Below, piece by piece: positions 25,660-33,320 of a DNA stretch of 64,000 nucleotides (position 1 is the first letter of the stretch; every line of letters begins with the position of its first letter). Position numbers and translations under genes: made by a program. The DNA is from Helicobacter cetorum MIT 00-7128 (GTDB taxonomy: Bacteria; Campylobacterota; Campylobacteria; Campylobacterales; Helicobacteraceae). A model generated the notes under the pieces. It searched no databases. It worked only from the letters and a program-made list of their open reading frames with translations, and had not been told where the DNA came from. The DNA is taken from positions 1-64,000 of the forward strand of contig NC_017737.1 in NCBI RefSeq assembly GCF_000259255.1, written 5' to 3'.

Positions 25660-28656
25660 TTATTCTCTTAAAAACCCGTATTCATAGACTTTGGGCTGTA
25701 ATTCTTTGGCTAAGTCTTTTAAAGCGTCTTGTAAATTTGCATAAAGCTGTTTGTAATAAGTATCTTTAGCTTTTAGGGGTTGGTTTAACTTGCCTTGGGC
25801 GTTTCTACCTTGAAAAAATTCTTTAATATCATACAAGCTTACATTAGCGTTATAGTCGTGGTTAGTGAAATCTTGTGCGTGGTAATATTTATAAATCTCT
25901 TTTCCTGCGTTAAACACGCTTAAAGCCCTTTCGCTAAATTCTAAAGGTTTAGTTTCTTTCTTGGAGCTGTCAAAGAGATTATCGGCTTGTGTTTGTATTT
26001 TACCCTTTAAAAAATCTAGCAAAACATGGCTAGAATATCTTTCTTTAGCCCCCACTTCTTCTTCATCAAAGGGTATGAAGTGGTTTACCCCCCCCCCCGT
26101 TGTAATGCGGTTTTTTCCATGAAAAAGCATGAAAGCTAAAGCATTGTTTTTAAATTCATCATCACTTTGCCATGCGTCATTATAAGGGGCGTAAAATTGG
26201 TCGTTGTGGTTAATCCATGTGTGTTCAAATACATAGCGGACAGAGAAGTAAATCGCACCGATTAAAAGGGTTTTAAGCGTTAAACCAAAAAATTTAATGT
26301 GTGCTTTCTTGCTATCATCACCATTTTGGATATAAATCAAATTTTGATTTTGAAAATCAGGACGACCAGGGTTCATATAGCTAAACGCTATGGTTTGTAA
26401 TATATTTTTGTCTTGGTATTGTTGTAACCAAAAACTAATAAACGAAACGCTATCTAATATTTTTAAAATTTTTATCCCTAAAAATCCGCCGAAACTATCA
26501 AACACTTCTAAGCTAACGGAGTTTTGGAGTTTTAAGGGGTTTTGCTGTAGAATTGCATCACGCCCCATAAGTGGCTTTATGGGGCAAATACGCTTAAAGG
26601 AGTTTGTCATGTCTAAGCCACATGATAAAAACTCTTGGCTAGTAGTATATCTTAAATTCTCTTTTAAGGGGTTTAAGTTTGTCTTTTTAGTTGAAAGATA
26701 GCTAGTCAAAGTTCCCTTAGGCTCTGTGCTTAGGGGTTTCCTTGAAGTAGATTTGCCTATAACTTTTGGGGCGTTTAATGCATTTTCTAAAACTTTTAAA
26801 AATCTTTCTAAGCTATACCATTGGATAATTTTAAATTTCTTAAGAGGTTTTGTTGTAGAATTTCTTTGTGTCCCCTTAGTGTTGCTAGCCTTTGGGGACA
26901 CATTTTGCCACAAAGGAGCGTTTATGTCTAAAAGACACAATGGCTCTTTCAAGGGATTATACTTCAAATTTTCTTTTAAGAAGATTAAGTTTGAATTTTG
27001 TTTATCTTTGTGAGAGCTTGCCCCCCTTAAGGGGGTAACTTCTTTTTGGCAAGTATCCCACACTAAAAAGCCGATAGGAAATTGCCCCCTAACATTATCA
27101 AAAGAATTAGCTGGCACCATAAAGCCCCCCTTAAACTCTGCTTTAAAGACTTCTCTAAATTTTTTAAAATTGCTAGAATTTAGGTATTTGAGCGTTGAAA
27201 AACTAGCTAAAGTTACGCCATTTAATTCTTTATAAATACGCATGAAAAATTGAGCAAAAAGCTCGTTATTAGCCTTGCCTAAATCTGTTTTATACTTTTC
27301 ACAAATGAGATTATCTCGTGCGACTTTAGATTTATGCTCACCTGTGCCACTCATCTTAGATTTATTGCCTGCTTCTGCATACGGCGGGTTGATATAGATA
27401 ATGAGCTTTTTTAACTTCTCTTGGTCTTTTAAAATTTCTTGTAGGCTTTTAGGCACTTTAGGCTCAAAAAAATCATCGTTTAAAAAGTCAAATTGAAAAA
27501 CATGCTTTTCTAGTAGGTTTAATCTGTTGGTAGTGGCAAGTTCTTTTACAATCGCTACATCGTTATTATCTAAAGTAGAGAGGTATAAATTAGCTTTATT
27601 TACCAAACCACTGAGTAAGTTGCCAGTCCCCCCAGCACAATCCCAAATGATGTATTCATCTTGGTAGTCTTGCCCTAAGATTTTGGCTAAATATTCTTGG
27701 CTCTTTTCTACCCAAATTTTAGGGGTGAAAAACGCTCCTTTTCTTTCTCTAATATCGCTTGGAACTAATAAATCCCGCCTTTCTAAAATTTCTGCCTGAA
27801 ACTCAACTTGCGGGGGTCTTTCATAAATGCTCCAAAATTCTTTATGAGCCTTTTGGTCGTCTTTAAAGGTGATTTCAAAAAAATCTAATAAGCCCAAATC
27901 ATTTTTGCCCTTATTCAAGCGATAAGTGGTGTCGCTTAAAATGGTAACTAATTTTTCAATAATGGTCTTATTGCCATCACTGAGCAAATCGGCTAAATAA
28001 AAATCAGCGTCTATGATACCCTTAGATTTGGCTAATTCCCAGTTTGGCACTTGAATAGTGGGCTTAACAAACACCAGCCATTTTTGATAAATAGCAAAAA
28101 AATTGTTTTTATCAATTTTAATTTTGTTTAAATGGGTGGCGTTTAAATTGCTTTTAATAAATTTTTTGCATTCTGTGCTTTGGGTTTTAAAGTCAAAAAC
28201 AAATTTAACTGCTCCTTGAGACTTGTCAAACAAATTGGATTTAAACATGCTTTTAAACACATATAAAGCATGTTTAAAGCTCTCGCTATTGTGATTGCTT
28301 GGGGTAGTAGAAAAATCTATATCACTTCTATAAAGAAAATTAATAATTGTGTTATCAAAAGCGATAAATTCTATTCTAAAAGCGTTAAAAGCACACAAAT
28401 AAGGTGGGGTGTAATGAGAGTAAAATTTGTGCTTGCCTATGGTTAAAAGCAGTTGCACAAAAGCTTTGTCTAAATCATCAAAATCGCCCTTTTTAGCCTC
28501 GCCCCATAAAATGGGTAAAGTGGCGTTAGTATGCTTGTAGCTTAGCATGAAATCTATTTTATCCCCACTATAGAGAAACTTCTTATCTTTAAAAAACTCG
28601 GTTTTTATCCTATCTTTTAGGGTTTCTTCATTAAGAGCGAATAAATTGTCAACCAT
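25660..28656 (-). CDS. type IIG restriction-methyltransferase, phase-variable, hosting two antisense toxin cassettes
   Basis: The 998-residue protein combines an N-terminal PD-(D/E)xK nuclease (Asp35, then GEAK with Glu53 and Lys55) with an adenine-N6 methyltransferase: motif I DCAGGTGNLL near residue 335 and NPPY near residue 422. The C-terminal part should recognise DNA. It is the last gene after manC-gmd-fcl, starting 4 nt past fcl. A G11 tract (C at 26088-26098) encodes TTGGGV and is in frame now, so the gene is ON. Residues of about 545-725 are an in-frame insertion that is the reverse complement of two AapA-like toxin modules (residues 548-577 and 652-682 face the toxins). Whether the enlarged protein is active is unknown. 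Confidence 0.88.
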   Translation of the reverse strand: MVDNLFALNEETLKDRIKTEFFKDKKFLYSGDKIDFMLSYKHTNATLPILWGEAKKGDFDDLDKAFVQLLLTIGKHKFYSHYTPPYLCAFNAFRIEFIAFDNTIINFLYRSDIDFSTTPSNHNSESFKHALYVFKSMFKSNLFDKSQGAVKFVFDFKTQSTECKKFIKSNLNATHLNKIKIDKNNFFAIYQKWLVFVKPTIQVPNWELAKSKGIIDADFYLADLLSDGNKTIIEKLVTILSDTTYRLNKGKNDLGLLDFFEITFKDDQKAHKEFWSIYERPPQVEFQAEILERRDLLVPSDIRERKGAFFTPKIWVEKSQEYLAKILGQDYQDEYIIWDCAGGTGNLLSGLVNKANLYLSTLDNNDVAIVKELATTNRLNLLEKHVFQFDFLNDDFFEPKVPKSLQEILKDQEKLKKLIIYINPPYAEAGNKSKMSGTGEHKSKVARDNLICEKYKTDLGKANNELFAQFFMRIYKELNGVTLASFSTLKYLNSSNFKKFREVFKAEFKGGFMVPANSFDNVRGQFPIGFLVWDTCQKEVTPLRGASSHKDKQNSNLIFLKENLKYNPLKEPLCLLDINAPLWQNVSPKASNTKGTQRNSTTKPLKKFKIIQWYSLERFLKVLENALNAPKVIGKSTSRKPLSTEPKGTLTSYLSTKKTNLNPLKENLRYTTSQEFLSCGLDMTNSFKRICPIKPLMGRDAILQQNPLKLQNSVSLEVFDSFGGFLGIKILKILDSVSFISFWLQQYQDKNILQTIAFSYMNPGRPDFQNQNLIYIQNGDDSKKAHIKFFGLTLKTLLIGAIYFSVRYVFEHTWINHNDQFYAPYNDAWQSDDEFKNNALAFMLFHGKNRITTGGGVNHFIPFDEEEVGAKERYSSHVLLDFLKGKIQTQADNLFDSSKKETKPLEFSERALSVFNAGKEIYKYYHAQDFTNHDYNANVSLYDIKEFFQGRNAQGKLNQPLKAKDTYYKQLYANLQDALKDLAKELQPKVYEYGFLRE
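26088..26098 (-). repeat. G11 (C11 on plus) phase-variation tract
   Basis: Eleven uninterrupted C on the plus strand, in the coding region of the R-M gene, about 140 codons before its stop. Tracts of this length mutate at high rate by slipped-strand mispairing in Helicobacter. With 11 the frame is open to 25660; gain or loss of one base would truncate the protein. Confidence 0.9.
26547..26553 (+). promoter_or_regulatory. -10 box of toxin cassette 1
   Basis: TAGAAT at 26548-26553 sits in a GGTTTTGCTGTAGAAT block that is repeated almost exactly in cassette 2 (GGTTTTGTTGTAGAAT at 26846-26861). Transcription would begin at about 26560, at the foot of the 5' hairpin. Conservation between the copies is the main support. 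Confidence 0.6.
26560..26637 (-). ncRNA. predicted IsoA-like antisense RNA 1
   Basis: On the minus strand a -10 box TATACT lies at 26649-26644, inside the toxin ORF and 35 nt after its ATG. A transcript starting near 26637 would cover the toxin start codon, Shine-Dalgarno and 5' hairpin, as IsoA RNAs do in H. pylori. The 3' end is not known; I set it at the hairpin foot. The R-M mRNA covers the same region. Confidence 0.5.
26562..26585 (+). promoter_or_regulatory. 5' UTR hairpin of toxin cassette 1
   Basis: GCCCCATAA pairs perfectly with TTATGGGGC (9 bp, loop GTGGCT). It would lie at the very 5' end of the toxin mRNA, as the protective 5' stem-loop does in H. pylori aapA1 mRNA. Cassette 2 has the same element with a different sequence, so the structure rather than the sequence is kept. 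Confidence 0.65.
26609..26701 (+). CDS. aapA: AapA-like type I toxin peptide, copy 1
   Basis: A 30-residue peptide starting MSKPHDKNSWLVVYLKFSFK and ending LVER. It has the same length as H. pylori AapA1 and shares the HxKNSW start, YLK, SF, the GxK and the basic C-terminal Arg by my alignment from memory. These are small hydrophobic toxins that act on the inner membrane and cause loss of rod shape or death. A strong Shine-Dalgarno, AAAGGAG, lies 6 nt before the ATG, and a 5' hairpin lies before it. It is wholly inside, and antisense to, the type IIG R-M gene. A longer in-frame plus-strand reading frame exists upstream but has no ribosome site. Toxicity is inferred from homology. Confidence 0.85.
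   Translation: MSKPHDKNSWLVVYLKFSFKGFKFVFLVER
26713..26738 (+). terminator. hairpin following toxin cassette 1
   Basis: CCCTTAG and CTTAGGG around the loop GCTCTGTG form a stem with one T-T mismatch, 12 nt after the toxin stop codon, followed by GTTTCC. It is a candidate 3' end for the toxin mRNA. Confidence 0.35.
26856..26861 (+). promoter_or_regulatory. -10 box of toxin cassette 2
   Basis: TAGAAT in a block (GGTTTTGTTGTAGAAT) matching cassette 1. Transcription would start near 26868, again at the foot of a hairpin. Confidence 0.6.
26868..26901 (+). promoter_or_regulatory. 5' UTR hairpin of toxin cassette 2
   Basis: GTGTCCCC pairs perfectly with GGGGACAC (8 bp), enclosing an 18-nt loop region that can form a small inner TAG/CTA pairing. 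It has a different sequence from cassette 1 but the same place and geometry. Confidence 0.65.
26868..26949 (-). ncRNA. predicted IsoA-like antisense RNA 2
   Basis: A perfect -10 box TATAAT lies on the minus strand at 26961-26956, inside the toxin ORF 32 nt after its ATG, the same relative place as in cassette 1. The predicted RNA would start near 26949 and pair with the toxin start region and 5' hairpin. The 3' end is a guess. Confidence 0.55.
26924..27013 (+). CDS. aapA: AapA-like type I toxin peptide, copy 2
   Basis: A 29-residue peptide starting MSKRHNGSFKGLYFKFSFKK and ending FCLSL. It aligns with copy 1 (MSK-x-H, S, Y-x-KFSFK, IKFEF versus FKFVF) with one residue missing, and more distantly with H. 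pylori AapA peptides. It lacks the Trp and the final Arg, so it is the more degenerate copy. A Shine-Dalgarno, AAAGGAG, is 6 nt before the ATG. About 310 nt separate the two starts, so the copies are a tandem duplication. It lies inside, and antisense to, the R-M gene. Confidence 0.75.
   Translation: MSKRHNGSFKGLYFKFSFKKIKFEFCLSL
27020..27036 (+). terminator. hairpin following toxin cassette 2
   Basis: CCCCC-TTAA-GGGGG just after the toxin 2 stop codon, followed by TAACTTCTTTTTGG. It has the shape of an intrinsic terminator, although it encodes TPLR-type residues of the R-M protein on the other strand. Confidence 0.5.
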
Positions 28657-28660
28657 TTAA

Positions 28661-29590
28661 CTACACACAATTTTTTAAATAATACTCATAAGCTTCTTTA
28701 ATGCCCTGTTCTAAAGTGATTTCTAATTCCCATTTTAAAGCTTTTTGTTTGGAAATATCCATAAGCTTTTGTTGCATGCCTACTGGTTTAGACAAATCTT
28801 TAACAAACTCGCCTTGATAATCTAAAGCTTTTGCGACCATTTTATAATACTCTTCAATAGTGTAATCTATGCCAGAGCCTACATTCATTACGCTAGGAAT
28901 TTCAGTGATATTTTCATAAGCTAGGGCGATGAATTTGGCTAAATCTTTGGCGTTTAGATATTCTCTTTTTGCACTGCCATCGCCCCACATAGTAAATTCT
29001 TTTTCGCCCCTTAGTTTGGCTCTATGCATTCTAGCAATAAGACCTGGTATCATATGAGCTACGCCTTCTTCAAACTTGTCAAACTCGCCATAGAGATTGC
29101 AAGGCACTAAGGTTTTATAAAAAACATCTCTTTCAGCACTCACATATTCGCAATACTTCATTACAGAGAGCTTGGCTAGAGCGTAGCCTTCATTCGTTGG
29201 CTCTAAAGAGCCATTGAGTAAATCGCTCTCTTTTAAAGGGTTAGGGGCATATTTTGGATAGGCACAAGAGCTTGCTAAATTAATCGCTTTTTTAACCCCA
29301 CAATTTAAAGCACTTGAAAAGAGATACAAGCCCATAAGCATGTTCTCTAGCATATAAGTTGAAAGGGCGTTCATGTTCGCTACAATGCCCCCCACTCTTC
29401 CGGCACAATGGATTATCCCTGTGGGCTTGTGTTTTTCTAAATAGGCTTGGATATTGTCTTTATCTAATAAATCTAACTCGCTTTTTTTGGGGGTTAGCAA
29501 GGTAATATTAGGCTTATTTTTTTTAAAATACAAAGCGGTGTTTTGCCCCACCATGCCATAGGCACCGGTGATTAAAATGATTTCATTCAT
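28661..29590 (-). CDS. fcl: GDP-L-fucose synthase
   Basis: Fcl (WcaG) is the epimerase-reductase that turns GDP-4-keto-6-deoxymannose into GDP-L-fucose, the fucose donor for Lewis antigens on the LPS. The 309-residue short-chain dehydrogenase fold shows the NADP-binding GAYGMVGQN, the SSCAYP active-site Ser-Cys and the YALAKLS Tyr-x-x-x-Lys pair, plus [11 protein letters not shown]. It overlaps gmd by 8 nt and is followed 4 nt later by the R-M gene. Confidence 0.95.
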   Translation of the reverse strand: MNEIILITGAYGMVGQNTALYFKKNKPNITLLTPKKSELDLLDKDNIQAYLEKHKPTGIIHCAGRVGGIVANMNALSTYMLENMLMGLYLFSSALNCGVKKAINLASSCAYPKYAPNPLKESDLLNGSLEPTNEGYALAKLSVMKYCEYVSAERDVFYKTLVPCNLYGEFDKFEEGVAHMIPGLIARMHRAKLRGEKEFTMWGDGSAKREYLNAKDLAKFIALAYENITEIPSVMNVGSGIDYTIEEYYKMVAKALDYQGEFVKDLSKPVGMQQKLMDISKQKALKWELEITLEQGIKEAYEYYLKNCV

Positions 29591-30728
29591 AAAAATTCCT
29601 TAAAGTATAGCCCCCCTCTTGTAAGTAAAGGCTTTTTTGACATTCTTTTAAATCATGCTCTAGCATGTCCTTGACTAACTCTTTTAAATCGTATTCTCTC
29701 ACCCAGCCAAGCTCTCTCTCAGCCTTAGTTGGGTCGCCTAAGAGCAAGTCTACTTCTGTGGGTCTAAAATAGCGTTCATCTATACGCACCACAATTTGCC
29801 CTAGCTTCAAATGGCTTAAATCTAAATTTAAAGTGTTCGCTCTTTTTTCATCAATACTTTTAATTAAAGCGATTTCTTTAATGCCTGTATTTTGAAATTC
29901 TAGTTCTATACCGATAAATTCAAAACTCATTTTCACAAAATCACGCACACTCGTCGTTTTTCCTGTGGCAATCACATAATCTTGTGGGGTTGGTGCTTGG
30001 AGCATTAGATGCATCATCTTCACATAATCTTTGGCATGCCCCCAATCTCTTTTAGCGTCTAAATTCCCTAAATACAAGCAATCATTTAAGTTATACGCCA
30101 TAGCACTTACAGCTCGTGTGATTTTACGGGTTACAAAAGTTTCGCCCCTTACTTTACTCTCATGGTTAAAGAGTATGCCATTAACGGCAAATAAGTTATA
30201 AGCCTCTCTGTAATTTTTAGTGATGTAAAAGGCATACATTTTAGCGACCGCATAGGGGCTTCGTGGGTTAAAGGGGGTGTTTTCATTTTGTGGGGTTTCT
30301 AAGACTTCGCCATATAATTCACTCGTGCTGGCTTGATAAAATCTAGTTTTTTCCTCTAAGCCTAAAATCCGCATGGCTTCTAAAATCCTAAGCGTGCCGA
30401 TACCATCAGCGTTTGCGGTGTATTCGGGGGTCTCAAAAGAGACTTTGACATGGCTTTGTGCGGCTAAGTTGTAAATCTCTGTGGGCTTTGTGGTAGCGAT
30501 TAGATGAATGAGATTAGAAGAATCAGTCATATCTCCATAGTGTAAGAAAAACCGCCTTTGATGTTCGCTATGCAAATCTTCATATAAGTGGTCAATCCTA
30601 GAAGTATTGATACTAGAAGAGCGTCTTTTTAACCCATGCACTTCATAGCCAAGACTTAGCAAATACTCGGCTAAGTAGCTCCCATCTTGCCCGGTAACTC
30701 CGGTGATTAAAGCGATTTTTTCTTTCAT
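29583..30728 (-). CDS. gmd: GDP-mannose 4,6-dehydratase
   Basis: Gmd converts GDP-mannose into GDP-4-keto-6-deoxymannose. The 381-residue protein has the nucleotide-binding [15 protein letters not shown], the catalytic STSELYGE (Thr/Ser and Glu) and [10 protein letters not shown], and the [16 protein letters not shown] loop typical of the family. It lies between manC and fcl in the GDP-fucose operon; the reaction product is the substrate of the next gene. Confidence 0.97.
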   Translation of the reverse strand: MKEKIALITGVTGQDGSYLAEYLLSLGYEVHGLKRRSSSINTSRIDHLYEDLHSEHQRRFFLHYGDMTDSSNLIHLIATTKPTEIYNLAAQSHVKVSFETPEYTANADGIGTLRILEAMRILGLEEKTRFYQASTSELYGEVLETPQNENTPFNPRSPYAVAKMYAFYITKNYREAYNLFAVNGILFNHESKVRGETFVTRKITRAVSAMAYNLNDCLYLGNLDAKRDWGHAKDYVKMMHLMLQAPTPQDYVIATGKTTSVRDFVKMSFEFIGIELEFQNTGIKEIALIKSIDEKRANTLNLDLSHLKLGQIVVRIDERYFRPTEVDLLLGDPTKAERELGWVREYDLKELVKDMLEHDLKECQKSLYLQEGGYTLRNFYE

Positions 30729-30737
30729 TTATTTTCC

Positions 30738-32147
30738 TTATTTTTCTTTATTTTGTCTGTTAAAATCATCAACAATCCTTATAATATCATCTTCGCCGAC
30801 ATATTCGCCCACTTGAACTTCTATAATAACTAAAGGAATTTTGCCATAATTAGCTAGGCGGTGTAAGGTGTTTTTAGGAATGTAGGTGGATTCATTAGCT
30901 TGTAATTCAAAAGTTTTATTATCTAATTCCACACTTGCCATTCCGCTAATCACTACCCAGTGTTCGCTCCTATGAAAATGCTTTTGTAAAGAAAGCCTAG
31001 AATTAGATTTAACTTCTAAAATCTTAACCTTGTAATGAGAGCTCTCATGCAAGACTTCATAGCTCCCCCAAGGGCGATAAACTTTAGTGTGGGCTTGCAA
31101 TAGGTCTTTGTTATGTTTTTCTATCTCACCTACCAAAGCTTTTAAATCCTTAGATTTGTCTTTATGAGCGATTAAAAGAGCGTCTTTAGTGTCAATAATA
31201 GCCAAATTCTCAATGCCTAAAAGAGCTGTGGCTTTATTAGAAAACACTAAATTATTCGCACTCTCTTTAGCAAAAATAGGCGTTTGATTTAAATTAGCGT
31301 TGGTTGCTTTGTCATTAGCCACTTCTTCATAAAGAGCGTTGAAACTCCCCAAATCACTCCACTTAGCGTTTAATTCCACCATTTTGATTTTTTGACTTTG
31401 TTGCATTAAAGCAATATCAATACTCACATCTTCTAAATTTTGCATGCTCTCAACACTTAGGCGTGCAACTTTATTCTCAAAAAAATGCGAATTAGTTAGA
31501 TTTTCAAACGCTTTTTCACACCCCTTTAAAATGCTAGGGGCATGTTTTTTTAATTCTTCTAAAAAAGCGCCTACTTGAAACACAAACATGCCACTATTAA
31601 AATAAAAATCCCCACTTTTTTGAAATTCTATAGCCTTTTGTAAGCTTGGCTTTTCAATAAAACGCTTGACATCTATTGCATTGGAGCTTTCAATATACCC
31701 AAACTCTGTGTTAGGCTTGTCAATGCTAATCCCAAAGGTAACTAAAAAACCTTGTTTAGCCAAATCAATCGCTTTTTTTATAGCGTCTTCATACGCTTGA
31801 GTATCCTTAATTAAGTGGTCACTTGGCGTAACAATCAAAATATCTTCTTTATTACTCATTAAAGCACTTAGGGTAATAGCATTAGCGGTGTTTTTGCTCA
31901 AACTCTCTAGCAAAAAACTCACCTTATTGTTTTTATTCTCGCTCTTTATCTCTTCTAGAGCTAAAAAGTAATGTTGCTCGTTACACACTACAAGCGTTTC
32001 ATCAACTAAGGGGGTGTTTCTTTTAAAACTTAAAAGAAACAAGCTTTCATCATTAAATAGCTTTAAAAATTGCTTAGGATATAGGCTACGGCTTAGTGGC
32101 CATAGGCGTTTGCCACTCCCCCCACTTAATAGGATATTTTTAATCAT
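30738..32147 (-). CDS. manC: mannose-1-phosphate guanylyltransferase / mannose-6-phosphate isomerase
   Basis: A 469-residue bifunctional enzyme that makes GDP-mannose. The N-terminal nucleotidyltransferase has LSGGSGKRLWPLSR, PKQFLKL and the FIEKP sugar-binding motif; the C-terminal cupin domain (LQKHFHRSEHWVVISG and PKNTLHRLAN) is the type II phosphomannose isomerase. It starts the manC-gmd-fcl run (10 nt from gmd) and follows comB10 by about 40 nt. Confidence 0.96.
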   Translation of the reverse strand: MIKNILLSGGSGKRLWPLSRSLYPKQFLKLFNDESLFLLSFKRNTPLVDETLVVCNEQHYFLALEEIKSENKNNKVSFLLESLSKNTANAITLSALMSNKEDILIVTPSDHLIKDTQAYEDAIKKAIDLAKQGFLVTFGISIDKPNTEFGYIESSNAIDVKRFIEKPSLQKAIEFQKSGDFYFNSGMFVFQVGAFLEELKKHAPSILKGCEKAFENLTNSHFFENKVARLSVESMQNLEDVSIDIALMQQSQKIKMVELNAKWSDLGSFNALYEEVANDKATNANLNQTPIFAKESANNLVFSNKATALLGIENLAIIDTKDALLIAHKDKSKDLKALVGEIEKHNKDLLQAHTKVYRPWGSYEVLHESSHYKVKILEVKSNSRLSLQKHFHRSEHWVVISGMASVELDNKTFELQANESTYIPKNTLHRLANYGKIPLVIIEVQVGEYVGEDDIIRIVDDFNRQNKEK

Positions 32148-32186
32148 GCATTCTCTTTTAGTTTTTAAGGACTTATTATAGCGTTT

Positions 32187-33320
32187 CTACTCCAAAAACT
32201 CAGCGATGACTTCATTACTTTTTGGCATAGGAAAAAAGATGTCCGTATTTGGCGAGATAAATACTCTACTCCCTTCTCTAATCACTACAATGGGGGCGAT
32301 TTTGCTCTTATCTCTTAAAATTTGATTAATCACTTGATTGATACCTGTGCCACTTTGTCTTATCATTTGCATTAGGAGATAATCCCCAAAGAAATTCGTT
32401 GTGTCTTCTTTATTGCCCTTATTGTTTAAAGCGGAAGTTAAGCCTATCAATAAGCCATTAGTGAGCGTAGAAAGAAGTAAGGGCATGCCATAGCGTTGGA
32501 AATTCCTTTCAATGAGTTCGCCTACTAAGCCATTATAGCCCTTAATATCCGCTCCTTTAGCGTTAGTGAGCATGATATTTATGCCATGGGGTGTGATAAT
32601 TCTAGTCCATACAATATCTAGGCGATACTCCCCCATTTTGTTATTGTTATTGTAGTAGCCTATGACTTTAGAACCTTTAGGAATTAAAACAGCCTTTCCC
32701 ATGTTTGCAAAAATATCGCTCTCTACTTGGGCGATGACTTTACCAGCGATTTGACTAGAAATGGGCGTGATTAAAAAGGCTGGTATCATTTTATCCGCTG
32801 TAATGGTTCTTAAAAGCCTGTTTTCATTCGTGGTTATGTCTTTTTCTTTCAAATTAGTGAAACTATCTATGCCTTTAGAAGAATCTGTAGGAAAAATAAG
32901 GTTTTCTTCATAGTTTTTAGGGCTTTCTTCAAAGGGGGTTATACGAGTGGCTAATAAATCTAATTGCTCTAAAGAAAGGTCTTTTTTAGAGTAATTTGTC
33001 TTTGTAGGAGGCTTTGTGAAATCTTTTGGGATTTCTTGTTTAGGGGGGCTGATTTTTTGAGAGTTTAAAGTTTTTAGAGCGACTTCTAATTGTTGTTGTA
33101 AGGCTTTTATGGTAGCGTCTTTGGAGTTATTCTCATTGTTTTGGTTTGAATTTTGAGCGAAAATATAGTCTTGTAGGGGGTATTTCACCTCATCATCACT
33201 TAAAAGATTTGGCTGATTATTTAAGGGGGCTTTTGGCTTTTTATGATAGATTAAAGAAGTAGCCATAATCACTACAAAACCCCCTAAAAAAATAAGCACC
33301 CCTTTAAGCCATTTATTCAT
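32187..33320 (-). CDS. comB10: ComB10, VirB10-like core protein of the DNA-uptake system
   Basis: The 377-residue protein has an N-terminal cytoplasmic stub and membrane helix (residues 5-24), a proline-rich periplasmic stretch and a TrbI/VirB10 C-terminal domain with IPAFLITPISSQIAGKVIAQ and the later IAPIVVIREGSRVFI segment. In H. pylori, ComB10 links the inner and outer membranes in the ComB DNA-uptake apparatus. It is the last gene of comB6-7-8-9-10 and overlaps comB9 by 4 nt. It appears intact. Confidence 0.92.
   Translation of the reverse strand: MNKWLKGVLIFLGGFVVIMATSLIYHKKPKAPLNNQPNLLSDDEVKYPLQDYIFAQNSNQNNENNSKDATIKALQQQLEVALKTLNSQKISPPKQEIPKDFTKPPTKTNYSKKDLSLEQLDLLATRITPFEESPKNYEENLIFPTDSSKGIDSFTNLKEKDITTNENRLLRTITADKMIPAFLITPISSQIAGKVIAQVESDIFANMGKAVLIPKGSKVIGYYNNNNKMGEYRLDIVWTRIITPHGINIMLTNAKGADIKGYNGLVGELIERNFQRYGMPLLLSTLTNGLLIGLTSALNNKGNKEDTTNFFGDYLLMQMIRQSGTGINQVINQILRDKSKIAPIVVIREGSRVFISPNTDIFFPMPKSNEVIAEFLE

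Noticed and set aside
26390-26701. A 103-codon plus-strand reading frame ending with toxin 1
   Set aside because: Only the last 30 codons have a ribosome site and resemble a known family. The part before is the reverse of the R-M coding sequence and the promoter/hairpin region.
26726-27013. A 95-codon plus-strand reading frame ending with toxin 2
   Set aside because: Same reasoning: the internal ATG at 26924 has the AAAGGAG and the family resemblance; the upstream part spans the promoter block and hairpin.
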